64,000 bases of DNA from Hortaea werneckii (Eukaryota; Ascomycota; Dothideomycetes; Mycosphaerellales; Teratosphaeriaceae): the NCBI GenBank assembly GCA_037044905.1, contig JBAOKB010000071.1, positions 186,001 through 250,000 on the forward strand, written 5' to 3'. The notes below the pieces were generated by a model. The model ran no database searches and was not told the DNA's origin. It saw only the letters and a program-made list of their open reading frames with translations. This document shows positions 35,815 through 48,931 of the stretch, one piece after another. The first letter of the stretch is position 1. Every line of letters starts with the position of its first letter. The position numbers were made by a program, and so were the translations under genes.

Positions 35815-36197
35815 GGTGCTGAATATAAGAGACTCCGTCTCATAAGGCCACAGTCGGTCCTCTCGTTGGCTGTAATACCATTAGGAAGCGAAGGTGCCGA
35901 GGAAAAGTCACATGATGAGCATCTCGACGCAGCTTCAGGTGTGAAGCTGCCGTCAGTCTGGCCCCCACGTCGCTAGCTCGGGACTAGCGCAAGTTTGTCG
36001 CGTGAGCCAGCGAGCTCTTCCTCGCGTTTTGTAGATCCAAAGGCTTCCGAGAGACAACCGGGCTTTTCATACACTCAAGATTACATACACGTACTAAAGA
36101 GACTCAATCAAGCTCGCAATCGTTGCAGCGCATACCCATCACATCCCCATAGAAACTGCGGAATCTTTATCTTCCCACGTCATCAGCAACTGTCAAT
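35815..36197. promoter_or_regulatory. Shared divergent promoter ESS2 / YAG7-like, with a CBF1-type site
   Basis: 383 bp separates two divergent start codons. It contains GTCACATG at 35907-35914, which matches the RTCACRTG consensus of Cbf1. Co-regulation of the pair is inference. Confidence 0.4.
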
Positions 36198-37776
36198 ATG
36201 TCATCTGGGGCAATGGAGACCCAGAACCCTGTCCCCTCCGGTGAAAGCAAGTCTGCTCGCAAGAAGAGGGCGAAAGCTGAGGCCGAAGCAAACGGAACTC
36301 TTCCTGCAGCCCCTGCAATCCCTCAAGTTCCTGCCGACGACAACTCTACCCAGGGTGTCGAGGCTGACGGGGTGTTCGAGCACCCTCACGTGAAGGAGTT
36401 GCAGAAGCAAATCCGCAACTTGAGCAAGCGTCTGACCGGCCTGCAGAAGGTGGATGACATTCAGAACGCGAACCCCGGACTCTCTCTGAACGATCTGGTT
36501 GCTCAGCGTAAGATCAATCAAGACCAGAAGGCTGCGGCGGAGAAGAAGCCACAGATCCAGGCACAGCTCAAGGACGTTGAGGTACAGGTGCAAGTGTTCC
36601 GCAGCGTCAATGCCGAGTATCTGGCTCAGCTACAGAAGCAAAAGGATGAGCTGGCCGCACAGCACCAGCAGCAGTTGCAGAAGGTCAAGGAAGATGCACG
36701 GTTGGAGGCGATGACAAGCACCGCCAGCGAGCTAAGGAAGAATCTGCTGGTGTTCTCGCAGTTCCTGCGCGCAGCGGCGGCGAAGCGAAACATCGAGGAA
36801 GAATCGAACACAAACGAGAGCATGGCCTTTGAAGGTGCACTGCTCCTCGTGTACGGGGGTGATGAGAAAGCTGTGGAGGCCGCTGTGAACATCATCGAAG
36901 GCGCGGATCAGGAAGTCCCGAGCATCGAAGGTCCTTTGTCAGGGGTGAAGTGTGAGTTTGATCCCGATATTGATTACGTGCATTTTGCAAGCTGACTTAT
37001 TACATCTAGACTCTCAAATCAAGCAAACCTCTGTCGATTATGCTCCCTTTCCAACCGAAGAAACATGGACCAATGGTGTTGTCGCTGCGCAAGAGGCTGT
37101 CCCAGCTGGATCAGACCCCACCATCGCCAACGTCGGTCTCACTGAACTTCAACAGCAACAGCAGCCCAGTGACATTCCCGCCCAGAACGCCGCTGCCCAG
37201 CAAGATCAGATTCTCTCCTCGCCTGCAAATGCAGGTCTCGGGGTTGGAGGTGGTAACCTAGCTGCGGAGCAATGGGATACTACTGCCGGCGCGCAACAAG
37301 CTGATGGAAACGGAATGATGGATGAAAGCTACGAGGTAGTGCCGCGCCCGAACCAAGAGGTGGAGAATCCAGCGCCTGCGCCAGCTTCTGCTCCGGCGCA
37401 GCCTCAAGCGAGCGAGAAAGTTGGCGGGACGAGCTGGGCGGATGAGATTACTGCGGCTGAGCCGGTGGGCGACTCTGGCAACAAGGCAGGAGAGTCTTGG
37501 GATATGAGAGCCGCAGGCCAGGCCCCGGAAGACGGCAGCTGGGGCGGCGCGGAGCCGGTGCAGGAAGGCGACGGTTTCACGCAGATCCCATCTCGCCCTC
37601 GCGGAGCCGGTCCAGGAGCGCGCGGGAACGGCCGTGGGCGAGGTGACGGTGGGCAATTCCGCGGACGCGGTCGTGGCCGTGGCGGATTCAGAGGTGACGG
37701 GGACTTCCGTGGTCGTGGACGCGGTGGTGCTCGTGCCCGTGGTGGTCCCCGGGGCGAGGCGACGCCGCGCTCTTAG
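36198..37776 (+). CDS. YAG7: YAG7-like protein with C-terminal RGG box
   Basis: Two exons, 36198-36951 and 37010-37776, intact, 506 aa. The intron (36952-37009) is GTGAGT...CTAG with a GCTGAC branch site. The N-terminus has the basic KSARKKRAKAEAEANG block and then a long coiled coil (HVKELQKQIRNLSKRLTGLQ onward), which fits the dimerisation region of the fungal Yag7 family. After the intron comes SQIKQTSVDYAPFPTEETW, then a Gln/Pro/Ala-rich linker with GTSWADEI, and finally an RGG/RGRG tail of about 60 residues that should bind RNA and be arginine-methylated. Yag7 is a poorly characterised ribosome-associated protein. The family call is from overall layout; the RGG box and coiled coil are seen directly. 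Confidence 0.75.
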
Positions 37777-39534
37777 CAAGAGAGTGACGCTCACTTGAAT
37801 TTTGCCCTAGACCGTGGCGCTACCAGCATCTGGAGCAGTACGCCTCTAGAGTGGTGAACGGTTCAGACCACGAAAGGATATTGCCGCTTTATTGCTTTTT
37901 CCGGTTTTTATGGTGCAGTGCACTTTCGGTGCAGCTGATGCCCCTGATATTGCTTTCTTACCTGCTTATTTAGCGTGTAGCGTCAGAGCATGGCTATTCG
38001 GAGCTACGCGACCGGGTTGTACTGTACTATATCAAATGTGGAATGGATGGGCAAGACACAAGCGACATGTACTACATACATAGCAGGTGTTGAACCGCTT
38101 TCGCAGACTCTCTGGCCTTCTTCATTCAATGTCTCTCAATGTGGGACCTGCATACACTAAGACGGAAGAGCATGGTGTATGCGGAAACATATGTCACCCA
38201 AATCGCTTCACAGGTTCATTTCCTCATTCCTAGGCTTCGTCTATAGATTCTTACAAGTGTCATTATACGGTCATTGTACGGGTCGGTAGACTGCCGCGCT
38301 GCGCGGACAACCTGGGCGAGTATATAGGAATCTAGCATCGCCTCTGGCTGAGGAAGACTTTATGATCATGGCCGAAAGACGTCTACATGCACACCTCACA
38401 TGAAAAGTAATCATGGAGGCCCACTTCACACTACCGGTCGAGTCATTTGTTACTGCGCAGGTGGGGAAGCAGCTCCATTATTATCAGAGGCCGTATCATG
38501 TAAAATTCGGCTGGCTTCCGAACCAAGCGCGTCAATGCTGACCCCAAGCCCGTGCATGGGGTGATTCGCAATGCTTGTAACTACATAGTACACCTGGGTA
38601 CTAGAGTATTTTACATCGTAGACCTAATTGTCGGGTGGCAACTGCCCCAGGTTGCATAGAGTACCGTGCCATTTACTGCTCTGAGATCTAATCCTGGCGC
38701 ACCAAGGACTCGAAGGGAGTGATTCGCGGGCATCAGAGTAGCACCGAGTTGTACAAGATGACTTCCAGGGAAGAGAAAGTTTCGTGCATTCAAGGCCCGT
38801 GCCTAGGAGCGTCCCCGCAAAAGGATGCAAGCAGGGAGTGGATCTCCGCTCGCGGTAGAGATTGGAGCAGAGCGCAGGCGGCATCATGCCACCTGGGAAG
38901 GGTGAGCGGATCCGACGAGGCTCGAGCAGTCAGCTTTCTGACATGGTACGTAGTCGGGGTGAAGTGTGTACAGTAGCAGGGCGGTTTGTGAGGAAACACA
39001 GTGCATGTGAGCCACGGGTCCTACCTGTCCTTCTCCGCCTCTAGCGCTGAAGCTTGAGTGCCACTCACGCCGGCGAGCCGCCTGTCCTCCAGCGCGATCT
39101 CTTGCGCACAACTCTCTAGACCTGCGAGACCTGGTCCTAGCCTTCGTTAGTAGTGTCGTAACCCTGGCCGCCCGGATCATCGACGGCGCTCTCGGACCGG
39201 TAGCAGACTCAATCAACCTCAGGGTGGTTGTTCAGCTGCGCCAGCGCCACTTATCATTATCGTCACCATCATTCTGAGCACCAGTGCGAGCAAGAGTCAC
39301 GTCAGAAGAGCAAGAGCTGGAGGGCATGCCGGCGGTGCGCGGGCACAACTGAGCGAGCTGTGAGGGTGGAATTGCGTGCGGCGTGCTGCCCAGTCTCTCA
39401 GGACAGCGCGCGATCATCTGGTCGCCCCTCCACCTCGTCCCCTCTCCGCACGTGCGCGCACGAGGCCGCCATCCATCCACTGCGACTCTCACCTCCCTCG
39501 CTCCCTCTAGCGCCGCGTGCGCAACCATCCCATC
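37777..39534. other. Intergenic region upstream of the MGA2-like gene
   Basis: About 1.75 kb without a supportable gene, holding the 3' flank of the YAG7-like gene and the promoter of the MGA2-like gene. No repeat or RNA gene is recognisable. Confidence 0.5.
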
Positions 39535-42500
39535 ATGGAAGACATAGACTGGAGCGACCCTCATTTCAACACCCACTCCGAATTCCAGAATGCTATGCTC
39601 GGCGACTCTGACTCGCCCTTCAACGCCTTCAATGACTTCACGAATATCCCCGACCAGTATGGCGCAGATGGAAGCAGTCCTGGGCTAGCACTGCGCACTC
39701 CAGCCAAGACTGGCCCGCAGCACCAGCAGACGCCGCTGGGTCTAACAACTGGACCATCAGCGGAAAGCTCAAGCCAAGACTCGGCGTCAGACTCGAGCAG
39801 TCGGCGGAAGAGGAAGGTCAGCGAGTCGCCCATCTCAAATCCTTCGACCGAGACGGGTGTCAAGCAAGAAGACACAATAATGGGCGTCAGTGCAACAACA
39901 GTGGACAGCAAGATACCTCAGTATACGCAGGCGGGTGTCATAGATCACCAATATCCTACACGGCCGATGCACGAACTCAGTCTGGACCAAGACAGTGGCA
40001 TGTTTGATTTCAACAGCGCGGGCAGTAGTCCTGTTGCGCCGAGAGACTACAATGCTGGCATGAACCTAAACAGGCAAGTGAATGTACCTGCAAGCGCAGC
40101 AGGTGGCGTGGGAGGATACCAGCAGTCGCCGGTCAGTATTGAAGTGCAGCTGTGAATGCAACGGTCTTGCTGACCCTCCAAACAGGTCCAGACGATAAAT
40201 CCCGGCATGTTCCAGCTGAATGCTTCCCGTGACGTATCTCCGACCACCAATCTAGGCATGCTAAGCAATGCGTCTCCGCAGGCCATTTTCAGCTCCAATT
40301 CATCGACCAGCGAGGAAACATACAACGGCCAACAAGCGTTCGGCGGCATGGTGCAAAACCCGGCGTGGAACCAAGATTACAATACCCAGTTCGCTTCGCC
40401 CGGGGGCGCCTTGGGCTTCACTCCTTCCCCTGTAGTCAACGGTGCAACCCCTTCAATGACTTCGACGCGCAGCTCCGCACAGCCTGCTGGAGCCACGTTT
40501 GGCAAGTCGCCGCTGCATATTGCTCCTATCAGCACCAAGAGCAGAGTGGAGACGCAAATCAATGTGATCATGACCTTGGAAAAGCCACCGCCCGGCATCG
40601 AATTTGTACATTTGCCACTACATACAATCGCGAAGTCGAAACTGTTGGCAAAGGAAGAATATGACCAGAACAAAGCCTTGGAGCTACATACTATGCTAGT
40701 ATGTACGTCGGCAATGCACTCGCCCGCGAATCGCGAGAAGGCGCTCAGGAAAGCGGCTGCGCAAAATAACCTCGAGATTCAGCGAAGGGCTGAGCAGGCG
40801 CGTGAACAAACGGCGGCAGACGAAGCCGAAGGAAAGCAGCCCGAGGATCCAATCAAAAGCGTCTCGGAAGAAGACAGGGCAGCAAGCGGCGGGGAGGTCA
40901 GAATTTGCGCAAATTGCATTCAGCGTGAGCGAAAGCGAGCAGGTCGCAAGAAGCTGAAGAAAGAAGAGGAGCAGCAGCATTGGGAGCGCTTCGAGACAGA
41001 GCGCGTGGTCGTCTTCAACTCGAACGAATACCTTCCGTTGAAACCACCGGAGCCAGGCCAGCAGCAATCTTCTGGCATGCATCATCAACAAGACGGATTC
41101 GGGACCATGATGGAGGGCATGGCCCCACAGGAGAAGCAGAACAAGGAGCCTTATACGCCGCCAGAAGGCTCATTGCAGGCTTCAGCCGCTATGCGCATCG
41201 CTTGCTACTGCCGACATCAAAGCGAAAAGAGGGGTTTCAAGTTATCTTCACGCTGAAAGATTCCGGTGGCAATGTTGTGGCGCAGCAGATGTCCGACTCA
41301 ATTCTCATAACCGACGACCACAAGACACATCCTCCAGCATTCGGCCCCGCAGCGTTGGCAGGAGGCGGCGAGGTATTCTATCAGCCTGGATTCGCCGCTG
41401 TGGGCGCTAGTGGTATGGGAGGTCCGGGCAATATGATGGCTGGTCTGCCACAGAGCCATTCTATGGTTGATCTTCAAAACCATGCATATCCCTTCACGTC
41501 TTCGCGGAGTACTGGTAATTTGCAGGCACTGGGTTTCGGTGCACAACAGCAGAGCTTCAACCCTCATAGTCATATTCACCAGCTACCAGCGAGCGGGTAC
41601 TCAAGCCAAGCAACATCTGCGACGATGACACCAACAAGCCTTCTAGGCCAGCAAGCAGGCCGGCAAGTCCGACTTCAGCAGGACAAATTGGTCCCAATAA
41701 AAAGCGGAAGTCATCTTCATTCCACAGAAAAGTGCCAAGTGGACTTACAATGACACCAAGAGTCGATACATCTCAACCACCGAGCGCCGGCATGTCCAGC
41801 GCCATGTCTAACGTGACGTCTCCGTTTTCACCTACTGGCGATGGCGGCGGAGGCGGATTCGGACAGCAGGGGAGCTACATGACAATCCCGACTAACAGTG
41901 GACCGGCTCAATACTACGGTAGCGGGCCGCCAACACCTTCCGAAAACCAGAGCATGTTCGGCGGTGGCTTTACTCAGGCTCAGTTGGAACAACACATGGC
42001 ACGCAATCAAAACGCCCAGGCATACTTCTCGCATCCGTCATCAGCTGTTCCTAGCCGTGCAAGCTCTCCGGTTCTTCAGCAGAGCGTCCCAGGACGAAGT
42101 GGTATTGCTGCCTATGCTCGCCAGCAGGGCGTTCAGACGCCCGGTGGACAAGTTGGAGGTCAAACTTTACAACAGCAAGCCCGGCAGCCGCCACAGTCTC
42201 AGATGCAGCAGCAGTATCAGCACCAGCAATTCAATCACAGCAGAATATGAACCAGAGCGTCGGCGGCGCCATGGATACTGACACATCAAGTCCGCCAACT
42301 ATTACCAAGATCACGCCATCTGACGGGCCGTACGTGGGCGGCACTGAGGTTAGTATTTATGGCTACAACTTCACCAACGGGACGCAGGTCCTTTTCGGGG
42401 ACAAGCTTGCCGTCACCGTCTTCTACGGTCCTCAAGCCTTGCTTGCCACGTCTCCGCCTTCACGTCCGGGCGGCGTGAACGTCACACTGGTTCCTCCGAA

Positions 42501-43566
42501 CACATCGCAAAGCGGACAGTATCAGACTCCTCCGAGCGCGAACAGACAAATCTTTACCTACACCGATCATAACCCTCGGATGATGGAAATGGCACTCCGT
42601 TACATGAGCCAACAACAGACTGGTAATGCATCTGGGTGGGGACAATTAGCAAGCCAGTATGCGACGCACTTCATGAACAATAACGTTGGCCGCGCTGGCA
42701 TAGCTGGTGGACAGACGGGCAATGTAAACGGTGGAGGTTACGAGGCAAGTGAAGAGAAAGTTCTCGATGTGCTCGATGCTGCTCAAGGATACGGACAGGG
42801 AGGTGATTTGGATGCCGCCTCGGAGGACGAAGGAGTGACGATTCTGCATCTGGCGGCCGCAGCTGGCTGGTTAAAGGTTGTGTCTGCCTTGCTGAGACAA
42901 GGGGCAAATCCCGACGCTGCCGACAAAGGCGAGTTTACACCTCTGATGCATGCTGCGCTCCACGGCCATATCAATGTAATGCGAGTCCTACTCGCCAGCG
43001 GCGCAAACGCGAACGCGAGGAGCCGATCCGGTCAAACAGCCTACGATTTGGCACCAGCCGAGGGCAAGCTATTCCTTCGACGCGTTTTAGCCTCAGGGCA
43101 GAACACTGGGTGCCCGCCGAATCCTTTTACGAGCATGAGAAGCGGAAGCTATGCTGAATGTCAGCCCCACTCAGCCACGTCCTCTAGAAGACCAAGTGCA
43201 TTCTGGATGGATTCGACAGCTATCGCACCTGCAAGAACCGTTCGCCAGGACAGTGGGACCCGAGATGCACTGCAAAAGCTAGCAGAGTGGAATAGTTTCT
43301 CCGCCGGACCTCCACACCTATCAGCCACGCATGCCTACTCCGACTATCTCCCTGTTGGCATGGAGGATGTAGATTGGTCCCATTCGCAGCCCTTGATGGG
43401 AACTTCGCACACCGCAGCTGTTGTGGATGAGCCCATGATGAGCGACCGGCTTGGGACAGCCATCCTCAACCAGCCTTCAGCGTTTTACCAGCGGTCGGAG
43501 CCCACCGATACTTGTGCGCCTTTGCCGAACATGCCCGAGAACCTGTGGCTTACTGCCAGCGCTTAG
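39535..43566 (+). CDS. MGA2: IPT/TIG and ankyrin regulator, MGA2/SPT23-like, three frameshifts, no visible membrane anchor
   Basis: Start ATG 39535 (MEDIDWSDPHFNTH); intron 40132-40185 (GTCAGT...ACAG). Features in order: Ser-rich N-terminus; a DNA-binding-like region with SRVETQINVIMTLEKPPPGI, KLLAKEEYDQNKALEL and RICANCIQRERKRAGRKKL; FTLKDSGGNVVAQQMSDSIL; NKKRKSSSFHRKVPSGLTM with a basic NLS; a Gln-rich linker; an IPT/TIG domain (about 42290-42560); and two ankyrin repeats (VTILHLAAAAGWLKVVSALL, FTPLMHAALHGHINVMRVLL). Yeast Mga2 and Spt23 are ER-anchored and released by Rsp5 and the proteasome to activate OLE1. Here the C-terminus ends LPNMPENLWLTASA with no hydrophobic segment. Frames shift at about 41225 (A run), 41630 and 42235, each a one-base deletion. 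About 1,330 aa expected. Confidence 0.85.
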
Positions 43567-46500
43567 CAGCGAGGGGCCCTTGACATAGCACGCAGACGAG
43601 CAGATCGCTGAGCTTGGCTGGAAGGCAGGCAAACAATCGCTCTTTGAATGTTTTGAAAATCACAAATTCTTTTGGATATACTACGCGTATTTGCGAGTGC
43701 TGCTTTGCGAGCGCTTGGTCCGTACGGATGGCCTTTGAGCCATCACAATGTCGACTGTCTTGCAGAGCGTAGATGAGTCTCAAAAAGCTCATGCAGACGT
43801 TTCTCAGGGCTTGTCACGTTTCTTTCGATATCACCCAATCGATTGCGCTGGCTGCAAGCCCCATGTGGCTGTTTGTAGCAGGCTGCGCTTATACAAGAGA
43901 TCCGGGCTCGGTGGACGGCGCACAGCACAGGGAGGAAGACGACAAGGCCTGTAGATGATAGCGAGGCTCGGGTGGACTTTCTACGAAAACGTGGCCTCAA
44001 CGATCATCATTACTATCGGGACGAGACGATTATGAAATTTCACTTCTGATTGAAAATTTTCCTCTGTGATGCTTTGGGCATCAAAATTTCTCCTTTTCCC
44101 TTCTTATGTTGTACTGTGATTGCTCAACGAATTGATTGGTGTAGCACTTCTGCCAGCCGGTTGCGACTCCGACGGCAAGGGCCTGGTGGGGACGGTCCGT
44201 CTGGCCCTCACACATATCCCTTGCTCCTACCGTGCGAAGTCAACAAGCGAAGTTTCGCTCTTTGTCGCTTCGCATGCAAGATACCTAGGTAGCAGTGTCG
44301 CGTCTCATGTTTGCGTGGTGAGTCGCGCTCTATGGCCTAGAAGGTGTACTAAACGCAGCGCCTTGAGCGCTGCTGTACTCACAATTACTACTGCAGCCAG
44401 ACTACTGCTTAAGCAGCCGCTTGCAGAGGGTACCTTGTTTGTAGGCTTATAGTAGGCAGTTCTCTTCGGACCTTTTACAGTACATGTATATGGTACGCGA
44501 AAGCTTGGAGTTCGGTAACAGCACCAGGTGGATCGGTACTTATGCACCATCAAATCCTTTGCGCAGAGTCTTTTCCTCACCCTCACAGGGTGTGCGCTCA
44601 CGGCCTTTTCCCATCGCCCTGGCACTCGCAGGGGAAATGTCGTTGGGGCGTTCGAGGCGAAGGCGGGCGGGTTTGCGCCATATATTGTAATCCCATTAGC
44701 CCCTTAGCCCTGCTGAATGGACGCGGTCAGTCTTTGTCGAGCCGGTTGGAGCGCTCGAGGCCCTGCATCTCAGGCTATGCAGGTGGCCGATTCCAACCAG
44801 ACTAGTTTAAGCGGTCCGGGTCATCCGGTCCACCCATATTGATGTCAGGTTAGCTGCAGTGGGATTTCTAATCGATGAGGACAAGGTTGTTGGAATTGTT
44901 GCCTGAGTATTGACCTCTCGCCCGTGACTACCCGCGATGTGTGTATGTAGCAGTGTGGTTACATCCTGACTCCAAACGGGGCCAACAGGGCCCGAATGAC
45001 GGGCTCACACGAAACTCCCAGGTTTCGGAGCCACACTAGGTCGATGCGTGATCTGTCTCGACATATGCGTGCAAGCGAATATTGACAGTCCCAGCGGCGT
45101 GGCGGTATATACCAACTACCGTGGCGATCTGCATTGAACGGACCCGGCGTTCCATTGTGCTGGTGCGAAGTAGCTCGAAGGGCGAGAAGTTCCGTCTACA
45201 ATATGCCAAACTACATCGCTAAAAAATATGCCAAACTATATCGCTAAAAAAGTTTCCTAACCCCCTATTCGACAACAACAATCCCATTGATGACAATCAG
45301 CTAAAGGGGAAGCAGCTACCAGTGTTTAAAAAGAGTATTATGCGCCCGTTGAAGCATATTCTCATCTCGGTGGAAACGTTCGCGTTACGGCTTGCTCGCG
45401 GCCAGAAGTGACGGTCTGTAAAAGTGCCTACGCATTGCCGTCATTGCGAAAGCGTCATGTGAAATGTGAAATAATGCAAGTACTCAATAACAAAGCAGAA
45501 AGATGCTTTTGGCTTAAGACCATGACGCGCCCGCGATGATGGGTTAGGAGGCAGTCGGTTGCAGTAGTGGATACGCTTCTGAAGGTGCATGCGAAAAGTC
45601 CCGAGTGGCATACAGTACTGTACCGGGCAGCAAGTCCTATCCGTTGCCGCCTGCGATTACCAGGACGCTGGAAGCGAAGGGTGCAGCGGTATCCCAAGTG
45701 AGGTTTTAGAGTTGGAGAGCCCCGCTTTCTTTGCGTAACGAAGAGATTGCTAGGTCGCCACAACTGTGGTATTATTCTCGCGCCAGATGTGATATTACCC
45801 TGCGATATCATGGACCACGGGAATGATCGCAGCTGTTCCAAAATGCTATACGAAGTCGACATAAGAGGTTTAGAGCCCTCCATTTTATTTCCCGCGGCGG
45901 GCCAACGTGTCGCGGGAGGGGCCGAACCCTGGCCGTCTGGGTCGAAGAATCGGCGCTGCAGCCTGTTTCGGAAGGAGATCCATGCCGTTCATGCCGCCTC
46001 TGGGGGGGCTAATCAACATCGCTTAGGAAGTCCAGCAGCAGGGGAACAGCTGTCTGGCGCGTCAGAAGACTGCGCGACGCTACTATTCTTGCTATTCTGG
46101 CTCTCCAAGTCATTCTGCACCCAACTGCCGTATTCTGATCTGCACTCGGGCGAGGGTCGGCGGCGCGTGTGGTCAGCGTGCGGCGTCAGGTCGTGAACTC
46201 AATGTCATCTTCCAGTCCAGACGGTCCGCTCGCTTAGCGTCGCACAACCGCTTGTGGAGCTCTCCGCCAACAACCCTGCTCAGGTGCCTTGGAGTTCCGA
46301 GCGCCGCCGCCCAGCTGCAAGCCACGCCGATAGCCTGGTCGCACTTCTCCCTCCCCATCTTCAAGAGGTGCCTTTGCTCTTCTTCCTCAGCGTCCTCGGC
46401 CCTCTTGTCTGTCCTGTCCATCGTCAGGCGCTCATCGCAGCGCATCCGCTGGTCTTCCATACCATCCGCATCATTGTTACCGTACGGAGTAGGCGACAGT

Positions 46501-46995
46501 GGGGCACAGAGTTCGCAAGGTACCAGCGTTAGACCTCTTATTACGGTTGAGGAGTTCGCCCGGCCTACTTCCCGCCCGCTTTTTGCCAAAAGCTTCGACA
46601 CTCTGGCCATTCTTGATAACGTCCACCAGCGTCGCACCTTTACCTCTCCACCGCCTTCCCAAGCACCCTGACAATCTCTACTATTGGCATTGAAATATCT
46701 GGATTCCACGGGCGGCAATCTCGCGATCCTGGTGAGTGCCTTGTTGTCCCTTGCTTCCAGCGCTTCCGCCTAGCGCCAGAAATCCTTCGTTCCAGGACCA
46801 TCGCAGTGGAAACTCATACCAGACCATTGCACTGGACCTTTACTTTCCCGCACTGGACCCGTTGGTCTGCTCTTTCAAAACCTCCAGCTGGGGTGACCGT
46901 CACTTTGGCAGCTGGAATTCGTCTTCGGCCGAACTTGCACTGACTGCCTTCCAGCCTGAGAACAATATAGCCAAACAACACGCCCATCCCTCGCG
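43567..46995. other. Gene-poor 3.4-kb region upstream of veA
   Basis: No ORF here resembles a protein family on either strand. The last 800 bp are probably the long veA leader and promoter, which is usual for this regulator. A 25-bp tandem duplication lies at 45201-45250. No transposase remnant could be identified. Confidence 0.5.
45201..45250. repeat. Tandem duplication of a 25-bp unit
   Basis: Two adjacent 25-bp copies, 45201-45225 and 45226-45250, each starting ATATGCCAAACTA and ending TATCGCTAAAAA or CATCGCTAAAAA. They differ by one C/T change. Confidence 0.85.
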
Positions 46996-48931
46996 ATGGA
47001 GCTGCTACAGCACCCTCATGGCATCAAGAACTGTATAGAGGTCCCCAACGAGACCAACAGTTCCGCGACGCGCTTTACGCGTGATGGCAAGCAGATCACA
47101 TACAAGCTTACGGTCCTGCAAGAACCTCAACGTGCACGAGCATGCGGTTCCGGCGCAAAGTGTATGTTCGATGTATCAAGACATTTCTGCCCTTGACACT
47201 GACCTTTTACAGCGTCCGCGGACAGGCGACCGGTAGATCCGCCACCGATTGTTGAGCTTAAAATATACGAGGGGCCCAATCGAGAACGCGATATTACTTA
47301 CACCATGAGTGCCAACTACTTCTTGTTTGCAACTTTAGAGCAGGCTCGTCCCATGGCGCATCCAAGAGGCACTGACGATAAGACGCGGTTGACTGTTTTG
47401 ACTGGCACTCCTGTGGCGGGCCTAGTCTACCTCGATCGGCCCTCCCCAGCGGGCTACTTCATCTTCCCCGATCTCTCTGTCCGGCATGAAGGCGTTTATA
47501 GACTGAGCTTCAGCCTGTACGAGGAGCTCAAACTTCCAGAGGATGAGGACAAGGCAGGTGATGTACCACGGCCAGACGCGTCCAGCGACGCCCATGTCAC
47601 CCATCGTCTGGAGGTGAAGTCCATACCGTTCATTGTTTACAGCGCGAAGAAGTTCCCTGGCCTCACTGAAAGCACGTCGCTTAGTCGCATGGTGGCCGAG
47701 CAAGGCTGCCGTGTGAGAATAAGGCGTGATGTGAGAATGCGGAGACGCGATGCCAAAGGAGGGGATAAAGACTGGGATAATTACGAGGATGATACTGCTC
47801 AGGCTCGTGCCCGTATGTCCGCTACGCCCGAACTTTCTGGCTCCGCACACCACCCGTTACCGGCACCTCATGGTTTTGTTGACGCGGCCGGGCGTCCGCG
47901 TTCTGCCAGCAATGCGAGCCATCACTCTCTTGCCAACCCTCTGTCCCGACGGACATCTTTGCAGGAGATGGGCCAAAGCTATGCCCAGCCTTTCGGCAAT
48001 GCTCCTCACACGCCGCAGCATGTTTACGGCCAGGGCCCTGGTTATGGATCTTCTCCAAGTCAGCCATTCTCACAGCCTCCCTTTGGGCAGCAACAACCAC
48101 CAATGCAGCCCCCTCCGCCTCAGTATGGATCACAATCGTACCCAGCTCCTCCTCCGATCCCAGCGCCACAACCAACACAACAGGGCTACTATGGTGGATA
48201 CTCCGTCGCTCCTCCGACAGCAGTCAGTTCAGCTTATGCGCCGCCTGAGCCCACTACCCAAGCTCAGCGGATGAGCATGGACTATTCGTCTTCCATGGCT
48301 GCGGACCACAGGAAGGACGTCGTCACAATTTTCTAACCAGTCCCCCATGGCTCCGCGCAGTTTTACGCCGCAGTTTGGCTCATACCCGGCTTCCCAGAGC
48401 TATCATCAACCGCCACCTCCACCTCCACCACAGCATCAAGTGTATCCAGGCCACGGTAGCCAACAGCAGCACTACGAATCATACGATCCATATAGCAGGC
48501 CGCCACCGCTTCAGCCAGTCCAACCACCCGCGAGAGCGTCCGGTGCAAATACTCCTCTGTCGGGTCGTTCTTCTTTTGATCACAGGCCGATGGCGCCCTT
48601 GCCACCTCTACAAGTTCCAGCGATGGCGGGAAGTAAAATTGAGCCCTCGTCACCGGCCACAAGCCAGCCTCAGAATGCGTATTTCACTCCGCCCACGGGT
48701 GACAAGCGCAGTTACGGCGAGGTCTTCAACACCAAGTACCAGGATCAACCGTTAAGGCAAGGCGCTCGACCGGATCGGTTTACTTATGGCAGTACCTCGG
48801 GTCCTGAAGCTGCTTGTGATGCAGACGATGACAGCCAGCCCCTGGACGGTTTCGTACTTGGCCTTAGCAACGATTTAAAATACCGTCGCGCCGGCGGTGA
48901 GCTAGCGACTCGGACTTTACCACACCTTTGA
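46996..48931 (+). CDS. veA: Velvet-family regulator VeA (one frameshift)
   Basis: Two exons, 46996-47161 and 47213-48931, about 625 aa. The intron (47162-47212) is GTATGT...TACAG. The velvet domain spans about residues 20-215: RDGKQITYKLTVLQEPQRAR, ACGSGAKSSADRRPVDPPPI spliced exactly at the intron, ANYFLFATLEQARPMAHPRG, YLDRPSPAGYFIFPDLSVRH, SIPFIVYSAKKFPGLTESTS and the basic RVRIRRDVRMRRRD. The GSGAKSSADRRPVDPP form separates VeA from VosA and VelB. The Pro/Gln-rich tail contains KRSYGEVF and ends KYRRAGGELATRTLPHL, as in VeA. VeA enters the nucleus in the dark with VelB and LaeA and controls sexual development and secondary metabolism. The frame shifts once between about 48270 and 48330 by one extra base (or two missing). 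Confidence 0.92.

Noticed and set aside
36952..36995. In-frame extension of YAG7-like exon 1 past 36951
   Set aside because: A GTGAGT donor at 36952 and acceptor at 37009 join it to a long conserved-looking second exon, so the extension is intron sequence.
46254..46693. Overlapping plus-strand ORFs upstream of veA
   Set aside because: Several frames are open at once and none is protein-like; this is better explained as the long GC-rich veA leader.
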